Shown here piece after piece: positions 15,682 to 22,324 of a stretch of DNA of 24,263 nt. A program made the position numbers and the translations under genes. The DNA lies in contig CALJVD010000062.1 of assembly GCA_937974825.1 (NCBI GenBank), positions 1 through 24,263 on the forward strand. The letters run 5' to 3'. How positions within the stretch are numbered: the stretch's first letter is position 1; each line of letters starts with the position of its first letter. This stretch comes from an uncultured Oceanospirillaceae bacterium (GTDB taxonomy: Bacteria; Pseudomonadota; Gammaproteobacteria; Pseudomonadales; Oceanobacteraceae). The notes beneath the pieces were generated by a model that saw nothing but the letters and a program-made list of their open reading frames with translations, searched no databases and was not told the DNA's origin.

Positions 15682-16656
15682 ATGAGTATTCAATCAAAGT
15701 TATTAAAATCGTTTTCGAGTCTTTTTTTAGTAGGCGCCTGCTTAAGCGCTCAGGCCGACTACAGTAACCACGCAAGAACACAAGAATTCATTCAAGAAGC
15801 GGTTGAGGAGTACAACCTTGACGCTGAAAAAGTTAAACACTGGTTAGCCCAAGCCGAAAAAAAACAATCTGTATTAGACGCAATAGCTAAGCCTGCAGAA
15901 CGCACCATTGAATGGGACAGATACCAAGATATCTTTCTAACAGAAAAGCGCATTGCCGATGGTAAAAAGTTTTTAGTTGAGTACAAAGATCTACTCGAAC
16001 AAGCGGAAGAAAAGTACGGTGTAGAAAAAGAAATCATTGCCGCAATTATTGGTGTAGAGACCTTCTACGGTACTCGCCAAGGCAGCTATCGTGTGCTCGA
16101 TTCTTTATCGACTCTAGCCTTTGATTACCCTACTCGTCCTTTATTTTGGCGTGAGCTGAAAGCATTCTTTGCCTTAGCTATAGAAGAAGACTTAGATCTT
16201 GCCAATATCAAAGGCTCGTACGCAGGTGCTATGGGTTATGGTCAATTTATTCCCACCAGCTACCTAATGTATGCCGTCGACGGTGACAATGACGGTAAGC
16301 GCGACCTGCTAAACAACCCGACCGATGCCATTTTCAGTGTTGCTAATTATTTCAAACGCCATGGTTGGAAGCACGGAGAACCTGTTACACAACCGGTGAC
16401 CGTCAAAGGAAACAAATACAAAGACATTGTTAATGACAATTTAAAACCAAAGTGGACCGCAGGCGAACTCAAAAAAATGGGCGTTAAGCCTTCGATTAAA
16501 ATCGACAAAGACCGCCCTGCCAACCTAATTGAACTGCAAGGCAAGCAAGGCACAGAGTACTGGTTAGGTGAAAATAACTTTTACGTTATTACTCGTTACA
16601 ACCACAGTCGCCTGTACGCTATGGCCGTTTATCAATTAAGTGAAGCCCTACGTTGA
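15682..16656 (+). CDS. mltB: Membrane-bound lytic murein transglycosylase B
   Basis: A 324-residue family 3 lytic transglycosylase (SltB1/MltB) that cleaves glycan strands in the periplasm. The catalytic glutamate is Glu126 in IIGVETFYGTRQG; SYAGAMGYGQFIPTSY follows as a second family block. ATG at 15682 is chosen over 15652 because TAGGGG lies 5 nt upstream and it begins a signal peptide directly. The peptide ends LVGACLSAQA-DYS, which can be read either as a lipobox at Cys20 or as a signal peptidase I site after AQA, so membrane anchoring is uncertain. rlpA starts within its stop codon region. Confidence 0.93.
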   Translation: MSIQSKLLKSFSSLFLVGACLSAQADYSNHARTQEFIQEAVEEYNLDAEKVKHWLAQAEKKQSVLDAIAKPAERTIEWDRYQDIFLTEKRIADGKKFLVEYKDLLEQAEEKYGVEKEIIAAIIGVETFYGTRQGSYRVLDSLSTLAFDYPTRPLFWRELKAFFALAIEEDLDLANIKGSYAGAMGYGQFIPTSYLMYAVDGDNDGKRDLLNNPTDAIFSVANYFKRHGWKHGEPVTQPVTVKGNKYKDIVNDNLKPKWTAGELKKMGVKPSIKIDKDRPANLIELQGKQGTEYWLGENNFYVITRYNHSRLYAMAVYQLSEALR

Positions 16657-17417
16657 GATACTTTGTTTATATCGCTGCGCTTAGTTTATTCCTAAGCGCT
16701 TGTTCTAGCACACCTTCACGCTACCAACATAAGCACGACTTTGTGCCTGAATCAGCTGAGCAAGTAAAACACTACAAAGAGCCTACCCCTAGAGAAGAAC
16801 CACTAAGCACTATGGGGAACCCTGAAAGCTATGTTGTGTTTGGTAAGCGCTACAAAGTAAAAAAAAGCGCGATCGGCTATAAAGAACGTGGAGAGGCATC
16901 TTGGTATGGCATGAAGTTTCACGGCCATCAAACCTCTAACGGTGAAACCTACGATGTGTACCAATACACGGCGGCCCACAAGTCTCTACCATTGCCAAGC
17001 TACGTAAAAGTAACGCGCTTAGACACTAATACATCAGTAGTCGTACGGGTTAATGACCGCGGACCTTTCCATCCTGGTCGCATTATCGATCTATCTTATG
17101 CCGCTGCAATTAAACTGGGGATAGATAAGATTGGCGTGGCTCAGGTAGAAGTTGAGGTGTTACAACCTCCAAAAAATGAAAGTGAGCGCTGGTTACAAGT
17201 CGGCGCCTTTAAAAATAAAGACAGTGCCTTGGCTCTACAAGATAAAGTAAGAGAACAACTAGGCAATGCCGGTTGGCCCATTGTAATAACTAATAAAAAT
17301 GATATTAACCGCGTGCGAGTGGGACCTATTCCAGAAGGAGAGCTACTGCAGCAAGTAATTCAACAGCTTGAGCCACTGAATTTAAATACGATTTCTTTGG
17401 CAGCGCATCAGCTTTAA
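16653..17417 (+). CDS. rlpA: Septal/endolytic murein transglycosylase RlpA, lipoprotein
   Basis: A 254-residue outer-membrane-type lipoprotein. Signal peptide with lipobox LSAC (Cys17), a double-psi beta-barrel domain (about 78-170) and a C-terminal SPOR domain (about 178-250, WLQVGAFKNKDSALALQDKV). The residues needed in Pseudomonas RlpA, which cleaves denuded glycan strands, are present as His109 (AAHKSLPLPS) and Asp135 (VNDRGPF). The start is a TTG that overlaps the mltB stop as TTGA, implying translational coupling. Its stop codon is offset by one base from that of converging folK. In Pseudomonas dacA would follow here. Confidence 0.95.
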   Translation: MRYFVYIAALSLFLSACSSTPSRYQHKHDFVPESAEQVKHYKEPTPREEPLSTMGNPESYVVFGKRYKVKKSAIGYKERGEASWYGMKFHGHQTSNGETYDVYQYTAAHKSLPLPSYVKVTRLDTNTSVVVRVNDRGPFHPGRIIDLSYAAAIKLGIDKIGVAQVEVEVLQPPKNESERWLQVGAFKNKDSALALQDKVREQLGNAGWPIVITNKNDINRVRVGPIPEGELLQQVIQQLEPLNLNTISLAAHQL

Positions 17418-17422
17418 TGCGC
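17403..17422. other. Stem-loop at the rlpA/folK stop-on-stop junction
   Basis: A perfect 6-bp inverted repeat (GCGCAT 17403-17408, ATGCGC 17417-17422) with an 8-nt loop that contains nearly all of both overlapping stop codons (17414-17417). No T tract follows on either strand, so a standard intrinsic terminator is not supported. Confidence 0.5.
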
Positions 17423-17890
17423 AATAGGTTCTAGCCACTGTTGCGCTACACTTGGTAAGTAATCAGAAAACAAGCGTCCTGTTTTAGGGTCTTTCCCCTC
17501 AGGGAAAATATCCAGCAATGGTTTTAATACATAGGCGTATTGGTATAGATCGGTACGTGGTAGTTCCATTCCTGCTATTTTTCCAACCACACCACCAAAC
17601 AACAAAATATCAATATCCAGTGTGCGCGAAGAAAACTTAACCGCACCTGCCTCACGCCCACACTCGTATTCCAGCTGTTTGATTGCAGCGGCTAGCGTCT
17701 GCAACTCGCCTTCATACTCTATTTCAACCACTAAGTTAATAAAGTTAGGGCCATCAAATCCTTGAGACTGAGAACGATACCAAGGTGATACCGCACGCAC
17801 ATCAAACATTTCATTGAGTTTATGAATGCCCAATTCAATATAGTGCTCAGGCTGAATATTTGACCCTAAGCCTAGGTAAACCGCTGTCAT
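17414..17890 (-). CDS. folK: HPPK, 2-amino-4-hydroxy-6-hydroxymethyldihydropteridine pyrophosphokinase
   Basis: A 158-residue folate-pathway enzyme that transfers pyrophosphate from ATP to the pterin before condensation with p-aminobenzoate. It starts with the family signature VYLGLGSNI and carries the loop YRSQSQGFDGPNFINLVVEI and the substrate-binding, metal-binding block SSRTLDIDILLFGG. Length matches E. coli HPPK. The ATG overlaps the folB stop as ATGA, so FolB and FolK, consecutive steps in the pathway, are translationally coupled. Confidence 0.96.
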   Translation of the reverse strand: MTAVYLGLGSNIQPEHYIELGIHKLNEMFDVRAVSPWYRSQSQGFDGPNFINLVVEIEYEGELQTLAAAIKQLEYECGREAGAVKFSSRTLDIDILLFGGVVGKIAGMELPRTDLYQYAYVLKPLLDIFPEGKDPKTGRLFSDYLPSVAQQWLEPIAH

Positions 17891-18243
17891 GCCTTACTAC
17901 CGCGCTCAATATGCAAACCAACCGCTTTTGCTTGGGGTACAACGGCAGGCTTTTCAACTTCAATGCTTAGCCAAGGCATAGCAAACTCTTGGCGTAACTG
18001 ATCGGCTAAACGCTCGACCAATGTTTCTAACAGTTCAAATTGATTACCTTGTACAAAGCACTCAACAAATTCTGTCACTGCCTGATAGTTTAAAGCGTAA
18101 GTTAAATCGTCGGTGGCGGCTGCTTTGCTAATATCCCAAGCCATTTCCAAGTCGAAAATCAACGGTTGGCGTACTTGTTTTTCCCATTCAAACACACCAA
18201 TCACCGCATCAATTTTTAAGCCACGTATAAATACCTTATCCAT
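17887..18243 (-). CDS. folB: Dihydroneopterin aldolase FolB
   Basis: A 118-residue enzyme that splits dihydroneopterin into 6-hydroxymethyl-dihydropterin and glycolaldehyde. Family features are MDKVFIRGLKIDAVIGVFEWEK at the N-terminus, FELLETLVERLADQL in the middle, and SIEVEKP with the conserved Lys near the C-terminus. ATG at 18243 is preferred to a TTG at 18255: it gives the family start and has GAGGTG 4 nt before it. It overlaps tsaD by 8 bp. In Pseudomonas plsY normally sits between tsaD and folB; it is not here. Confidence 0.94.
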   Translation of the reverse strand: MDKVFIRGLKIDAVIGVFEWEKQVRQPLIFDLEMAWDISKAAATDDLTYALNYQAVTEFVECFVQGNQFELLETLVERLADQLRQEFAMPWLSIEVEKPAVVPQAKAVGLHIERGSKA

Positions 18244-19276
18244 GTGGCACCTCAACTGGGCTTAACTCTGCCATTGGCCAACGTGGTGTTACAGACACTT
18301 CCAAAGACTCATTCTGACCAGCCTGCAAACGTTGTAAGCCGGCATAGGCAATCATGGCACCATTGTCAGTGCAAAACTCAGATCGTGGGTAATAAGCACG
18401 CCCACCGAGCTTTTCAACGGTTGCTTTTAACTGACTGCGCAAGCGCTGGTTGGCACCAACACCACCAGCAATCACTATACGATTAATATCTGTTTGTTTG
18501 AGTGCACGTTTACACTTTAATACTAAGGTATCGACCACCGCTGCTTGGAAACAGGCCGCGATATCGGCTTTGTCTTGCTCAGCAAGCACACCATCTACTG
18601 CTAGCTCTAAAATAGTAGTACGCACTTTGGTTTTTAGACCACTAAAGCTGAAATCCAAACCGGGGCGGTCAGTCATAGGGCGAGGGAAAACAAATCGATT
18701 CTCATCCCCCTGCTCCGCAAGTTTGCTGAGCGCCGGACCGCCCGGATAAGGTAACCCCATCATTTTAGCTGCTTTATCAAAGGCTTCACCGGCGGCATCG
18801 TCTAATGACTCACCTAACACTTGGTATTGTCCGACCCCGTCAACTTTAACCAACTGGGTATGACCACCCGATACTAATAACGCTACAAATGGGAAATCGG
18901 GTTTATCTTCTTCTAACATAGGTGCCAGCAAGTGGCCTTCCATGTGATGCACGCCCACCGCTGGAACATCAAGAGCCCAAGCTAAGCTACGCCCCATACA
19001 TGCACCCACAAGCAAAGCACCCACTAAACCAGGTCCAGAGGTATAAGCAACACCATCTAAATCACTAAGGTTTAAGTTAGCGTCTTTGAGCACTTCCTTA
19101 ATTAAGGGCAACGATTTACGAATATGGTCACGAGATGCAAGCTCAGGCACCACACCACCGTACTCGGCATGCACGGCGATTTGCGTATAAATTCGATGCG
19201 CTAACAAGCCTTGTTCGCTGTCGTATAAAGCGATACCTGTTTCATCACATGACGTCTCAATGCCTAAAACTTTCAT
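18236..19276 (-). CDS. tsaD: tRNA N6-adenosine threonylcarbamoyltransferase TsaD
   Basis: A 346-residue ASKHA-fold protein of the TsaBDE complex that makes t6A37 in ANN-decoding tRNAs. Visible motifs are GIETSCDETG at the N-terminus, the metal-binding HMEGH (His111, His115), LLVSGGHTQL, and the C-terminal CTDNGAMIAYAG with the third metal ligand. ATG at 19276 is chosen: an AGGGG site lies 5 nt upstream, whereas the GTG at 19282 lies directly against that site. It diverges from rpsU across 265 bp, an arrangement also found in E. coli and Pseudomonas. Confidence 0.96.
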   Translation of the reverse strand: MKVLGIETSCDETGIALYDSEQGLLAHRIYTQIAVHAEYGGVVPELASRDHIRKSLPLIKEVLKDANLNLSDLDGVAYTSGPGLVGALLVGACMGRSLAWALDVPAVGVHHMEGHLLAPMLEEDKPDFPFVALLVSGGHTQLVKVDGVGQYQVLGESLDDAAGEAFDKAAKMMGLPYPGGPALSKLAEQGDENRFVFPRPMTDRPGLDFSFSGLKTKVRTTILELAVDGVLAEQDKADIAACFQAAVVDTLVLKCKRALKQTDINRIVIAGGVGANQRLRSQLKATVEKLGGRAYYPRSEFCTDNGAMIAYAGLQRLQAGQNESLEVSVTPRWPMAELSPVEVPHG

Positions 19277-19330
19277 GGTCACCCCTATTAGTAAAGGCGG
19301 TATGATAAAGGGCTCAGGCCTAGAGCGTCT

Positions 19331-19358
19331 AGTTTTACCCAGTTTTACTTTGTTTTAT
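19331..19358 (+). repeat. Three 10-bp phased T-rich repeats upstream of the rpsU -10 element
   Basis: AGTTTTAC at 19331-19338 is repeated exactly at 19341-19348, and TGTTTTAT at 19351-19358 is an imperfect third copy. The TTTT tracts fall exactly one helical turn apart just upstream of the promoter, which favours DNA bending (inference). Confidence 0.6.
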
Positions 19359-19366
19359 GGTATAAT
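19358..19366 (+). promoter_or_regulatory. Extended -10 promoter of the rpsU-yqeY-dnaG-rpoD operon
   Basis: TGGTATAAT at 19358-19366 is a perfect sigma-70 -10 hexamer with an extended TG element. No good -35 lies at 16-18 bp; the upstream region carries phased T tracts instead. Transcription would start near 19373, leaving a leader of about 170 nt before rpsU. Confidence 0.75.
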
Positions 19367-19372
19367 AGCGAC

Positions 19373-19541
19373 AAACAAAAGTGAGATGCTCTGCTGCCGG
19401 TATTATTAAAGGCGCAGCAACTGACTTCTATTTATGAAATAACAACCACTAGACACCCCACCAAAAAGCATTTAGAATGCCCGCCCTCTAAGTGGGGTCT
19501 GTGGTTCCCCGTAACATACTAACTAATATGTAGGTGATTGG
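19373..19541 (+). other. Structured leader of rpsU
   Basis: The predicted 5' untranslated region holds several hairpins: TGCTGC/GCAGCA (19392-19397 with 19414-19419), ACCCCAC/GTGGGGT (19455-19461 with 19492-19498) enclosing a small GCATT/AATGC hairpin (19468-19480), and ACATA/TATGT (19514-19531) next to the AGGTGA ribosome site at 19532. A regulatory role, such as feedback by S21, is inference; I do not recognise a named RNA family. Confidence 0.45.
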
Positions 19542-19757
19542 ATGCCAGCTGTAAAAGTTAAAGAAAACGAACCTTTTGACGTAGCACTACGTCGTTTCAA
19601 GCGTTCTTGCGAAAAAGCCGGTGTACTGGCTGAAGTACGTCGTCGTGAACATTACGAAAAACCAACTTGGGTTCGTAAGCGTAAAGCGGCAGCTGCTGTT
19701 AAGCGTCACTTGAAAAAAGTACAACGCGAACAGCGTAAAATGGTTCGTCTTTACTAA
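19542..19757 (+). CDS. rpsU: 30S ribosomal protein S21 (bS21)
   Basis: A 71-residue basic protein of the small subunit platform near the anti-Shine-Dalgarno helix, needed for initiation. The sequence follows E. coli bS21 closely (MPAVKVKENEPFDVALRRFK..., ...EKAGVLAEVRRREHYEKP), including the final VRLY-type end and the identical length. It is the first gene of the macromolecular-synthesis operon. AGGTGA lies 4 nt upstream of the ATG. The next gene begins 14 bp after its stop. Confidence 0.98.
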   Translation: MPAVKVKENEPFDVALRRFKRSCEKAGVLAEVRRREHYEKPTWVRKRKAAAAVKRHLKKVQREQRKMVRLY

Positions 19758-19771
19758 GACACTGTTTTATT

Positions 19772-20218
19772 ATGAGCACACTCGTAAAGTCCGTAAAAGA
19801 TGCAGTTAAAGATGCTATGCGTGCTAAAGATAAAGCGCGCTTAACTACCTTACGCACTATAACTGCCGAATTTAAACGTATTGAAGTAGACGAGCGCATT
19901 GAATTAGACGATGCACGTGCTTTGGCTGTTCTAGATAAAATGACTAAACAGCGTCGTGATTCCATTGCTCAATATGAGAGCGCAGGTCGCGATGACTTAG
20001 TTGGCGTAGAACAGCAAGAAATTGACGTTATTAGCGAGTTCTTACCCGAAGCGCTTAGTACTGAAGAACTAAGTCAACTAGTGGCCGATGCCATCGCACA
20101 ATCCGGCGCCACCTCCATGCAACAAATGGGGTCAGTTATGGGTATCCTTAAACCACAGGTGCATGGTCGTGCCGATATGACTGAAGTAAGCCGCTTGGTA
20201 AAAGCTCAACTCGGCTAA
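19772..20218 (+). CDS. yqeY: GatB/YqeY domain protein
   Basis: A 148-residue YqeY-family protein, the stand-alone version of the tail domain of the amidotransferase subunit GatB, which contacts tRNA. Family features are DAMRAKDKARLTTLRTITAEFK, the central EIDVISEFLPEALS, and the C-terminal MGSVMGILKPQVHGRADM. Its cellular role is not established; the GatB relationship suggests tRNA interaction. It sits between rpsU and dnaG, as in Pseudomonas and many other bacteria but not in E. coli. A strong terminator follows 16 bp after its stop codon, so much transcription from the rpsU promoter probably ends here. Confidence 0.93.
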   Translation: MSTLVKSVKDAVKDAMRAKDKARLTTLRTITAEFKRIEVDERIELDDARALAVLDKMTKQRRDSIAQYESAGRDDLVGVEQQEIDVISEFLPEALSTEELSQLVADAIAQSGATSMQQMGSVMGILKPQVHGRADMTEVSRLVKAQLG

Positions 20219-20234
20219 TAATAAACGTCTTCTC

Positions 20235-20273
20235 AAAAAAGCACTGTTCTTCATAGAAGACAGTGCTTTTTTT
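20235..20273 (+). terminator. Strong intrinsic terminator between yqeY and dnaG
   Basis: A 12-bp stem AAAAAAGCACTG/CAGTGCTTTTTT, a one-base bulge, a further 5-bp stem TCTTC/GAAGA and an ATA loop, ending in seven T residues. The structure is nearly symmetrical and so could act on either strand. Because dnaG and rpoD lie downstream, it probably acts as an attenuator that lets only part of the transcription through, as the terminator ahead of dnaG does in E. coli. Confidence 0.92.
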
Positions 20274-20331
20274 ATGCGCAACTGTTTTAATCTATTATTC
20301 TGTTTCACCACTTAAGAATCGAAACTTTCAC

Positions 20332-22140
20332 ATGGCTGGTTTAATTCCACAAACCTTTATTGATGAATTACTTGCTCGCGTTGACATTGTTGATGTGATT
20401 GATAGCCGTGTAAAACTCAAAAAGACGGGCAAAAACTACTCAGCCTGTTGCCCTTTTCATAACGAAAAGACTCCTTCTTTTTCTGTCAGCCCTGACAAAC
20501 AGTTCTACCATTGCTTTGGCTGTGGCGTCTCGGGCTCTGCTATTAAGTTTCTAATGGAATATGAAGGATTACCCTTTCCTGATGCGGTTGAAAAATTAGC
20601 GCAAACCACAGGGATGGAGGTTCCTAGAGAACAGGCTAGCCAGCAAGAAATTCAAAAACAGCAACAGCAACAACCTCTGTTCGAGTTGATGGAACAAGCC
20701 ACTACTTTTTTCGAGCAGATGCTGCGTAACCACCCCGATCGCAGCAAAGCGGTCGACTACCTAAAAGATCGCGGTTTATCGGGCAAAGCGGCACAGTTCT
20801 TTAGTATTGGTTACGCCCCAAGTGGTTGGGATAACCTGCAAAAAGCGTTAGCCCCTGACAGCGACAAAGCACTTGTCCGTCAGCTTATCAGCTGTGGCAT
20901 GCTGATCGAAAAAGAAGACGGTCGCACCTATGACCGATTCCGTGATCGGGTGATGTTTCCGATTCGCGATATTCGCGGCCGCACTATCGCCTTTGGTGGA
21001 CGAGTCTTAACGGATGAGAAACCTAAATACTTAAACTCTCCAGAAACGCCTATCTTCCATAAAGGCAATGAACTCTACGGCCTTTATGAAGCCCGCAAAG
21101 TAAGGCAAAAATTAACACGCTTTCTTATTGTTGAAGGCTATATGGACGTTGTTGCTCTTGCAGAATTTGGTATCCATTACGCAGTTGCAACCCTTGGTAC
21201 AGCCACCAGCGAAAGTCATTTACGCCGTTTATTTAGAATAGTGCCAGAAATCATTTTCTGTTTTGATGGTGATGAGGCTGGACGCACCGCAGCTGCACGC
21301 GCCATGGAAACTGTTCTACCGTTATTAGAAGATGGGTTACAAGTACGCTTTTTATTCTTACCCGACGGTGAGGATCCCGACTCGTTAGTTCGTAAAGAGG
21401 GGAAACAAGGGTTAGAAAATCGAATTAACAACTCTATTCATTTACCAGAATTTCTCTTCAACCACTTAAAACAACAAGTGGATGTCGACAGCTTGCATGG
21501 TAAGGCACGTCTTGACCAACTTGCGGCGCCTTTAATTTACCGCTTACCGCATGGTATTTTGCGTACATTAATGGAGAAAAAACTGACCCAAGAATTGGGC
21601 ACCGAAAGTGTTGCCCTAGAAAAGCTGGCCGAAGATCCGACCCCTGTATCCTATGCTGAGCCCGTAACACAAACACCACAACAAAGTCAGCAGCCTGCCA
21701 ATAGTTACCTTGCACCTCTGATTGACCGTGCCATCTTTAGCATCGTTCAAAAACCGAGCTTGGCGAGCGAAGTTAATATTGACGGTTTAGAAGAAGAAGT
21801 TATTAATGCGCAAGAGCAGTTACTTCTAAAGATTATCAAAAAACTGCAAGAGTCTCCGCAAGAAGCCAGCATTGGATTACTGATTCAATGGACAGGCGCA
21901 CCTGAAATTAACCATCTAAAACAACTGGCTGATGCCAATAGTTTAGGGATTACTCCTGCACTAAGTGAAGTAACTGAAGCCCTTAAGTTTATTGGCGCTC
22001 GTAAATTAGAAGCCGAACTAGACACCTTAAACCAACGCTTTATAGCGGGTGACTCACTCAGCAACGAAGAACAAGTACGTATGAGAGAGCTACGAAAAGA
22101 GCTCCATAACGTTCGTAAAAAGCGCCGGGTACAGTATTAA
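20332..22140 (+). CDS. dnaG: DNA primase DnaG
   Basis: A 602-residue primase that makes RNA primers at the replication fork with DnaB. Domains: N-terminal zinc ribbon with C40, H43, C61 and C64, the same numbers as in E. coli; RNA-polymerase domain with TOPRIM fold (about 115-430) showing Glu268 (VEGYMDV) and D312-x-D314 (FDGDEAGR); and a C-terminal helicase-binding domain (about 460-602). ATG at 20332 is chosen; the in-frame start at 20263 would lie inside the terminator and adds residues unlike any primase. The ribosome site is poor, consistent with low dnaG expression. A Gln-rich stretch (103-114) forms the linker after the zinc domain. A TATTAT at 20293 could be a weak local promoter. Confidence 0.97.
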   Translation: MAGLIPQTFIDELLARVDIVDVIDSRVKLKKTGKNYSACCPFHNEKTPSFSVSPDKQFYHCFGCGVSGSAIKFLMEYEGLPFPDAVEKLAQTTGMEVPREQASQQEIQKQQQQQPLFELMEQATTFFEQMLRNHPDRSKAVDYLKDRGLSGKAAQFFSIGYAPSGWDNLQKALAPDSDKALVRQLISCGMLIEKEDGRTYDRFRDRVMFPIRDIRGRTIAFGGRVLTDEKPKYLNSPETPIFHKGNELYGLYEARKVRQKLTRFLIVEGYMDVVALAEFGIHYAVATLGTATSESHLRRLFRIVPEIIFCFDGDEAGRTAAARAMETVLPLLEDGLQVRFLFLPDGEDPDSLVRKEGKQGLENRINNSIHLPEFLFNHLKQQVDVDSLHGKARLDQLAAPLIYRLPHGILRTLMEKKLTQELGTESVALEKLAEDPTPVSYAEPVTQTPQQSQQPANSYLAPLIDRAIFSIVQKPSLASEVNIDGLEEEVINAQEQLLLKIIKKLQESPQEASIGLLIQWTGAPEINHLKQLADANSLGITPALSEVTEALKFIGARKLEAELDTLNQRFIAGDSLSNEEQVRMRELRKELHNVRKKRRVQY

Positions 22141-22161
22141 GCAATTCATTTCACGTACCCC

Positions 22162-22189
22162 CTTGAAGTTTAAGAATTTGCCCCTATAT
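22162..22189 (+). promoter_or_regulatory. Heat-shock (sigma-32-like) promoter for rpoD
   Basis: CTTGAAG at 22162-22168, 13 bp, then CCCTATAT at 22182-22189 (preceded by another C). The sigma-32 consensus is CTTGAAA, 11-16 bp, CCCCATNT, so each half has one mismatch. E. coli rpoD also has a heat-shock promoter, located inside dnaG; here it lies just after the dnaG stop. Confidence 0.7.
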
Positions 22190-22252
22190 TTACCTTGCTA
22201 CTAAAATTACTCATAAAGCCCCTCTATCAAACAGAACCTTTGCCATTACCTA

Positions 22253-22261
22253 TGGTCTAAT
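22253..22261 (+). promoter_or_regulatory. Extended -10 sigma-70 promoter for rpoD
   Basis: TGGTCTAAT at 22253-22261 has the extended TG element and 5 of 6 matches to TATAAT. It lacks a good -35, like the rpsU promoter, with which it shares the longer string TATGGT[A/C]TAAT followed by AGCG. It would drive rpoD independently of the terminator before dnaG. Confidence 0.55.
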
Positions 22262-22324
22262 GTAGCGTTCACTGTTATCATATTGGGCTTTCTGCGCCTT
22301 AAATATTCCGGTTATAGGGCTACT

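Noticed and set aside
19320..19332. CTAGA-GCG-TCTAG inverted repeat in the tsaD-rpsU spacer
   Set aside because: Only 5-bp arms, no matching known operator; also no LexA-type CTG-N10-CAG box was found here despite SOS control of the E. coli operon.
20263..20331. Extended start of dnaG at 20263
   Set aside because: It lies inside the terminator hairpin and encodes residues unlike any primase; ATG at 20332 restores the conserved N-terminus and zinc-ligand numbering.
22240..22261. TTGCCA as -35 for the rpoD -10 element
   Set aside because: Only 10 bp from TCTAAT, too close to act as a -35; the extended -10 reading is kept instead.
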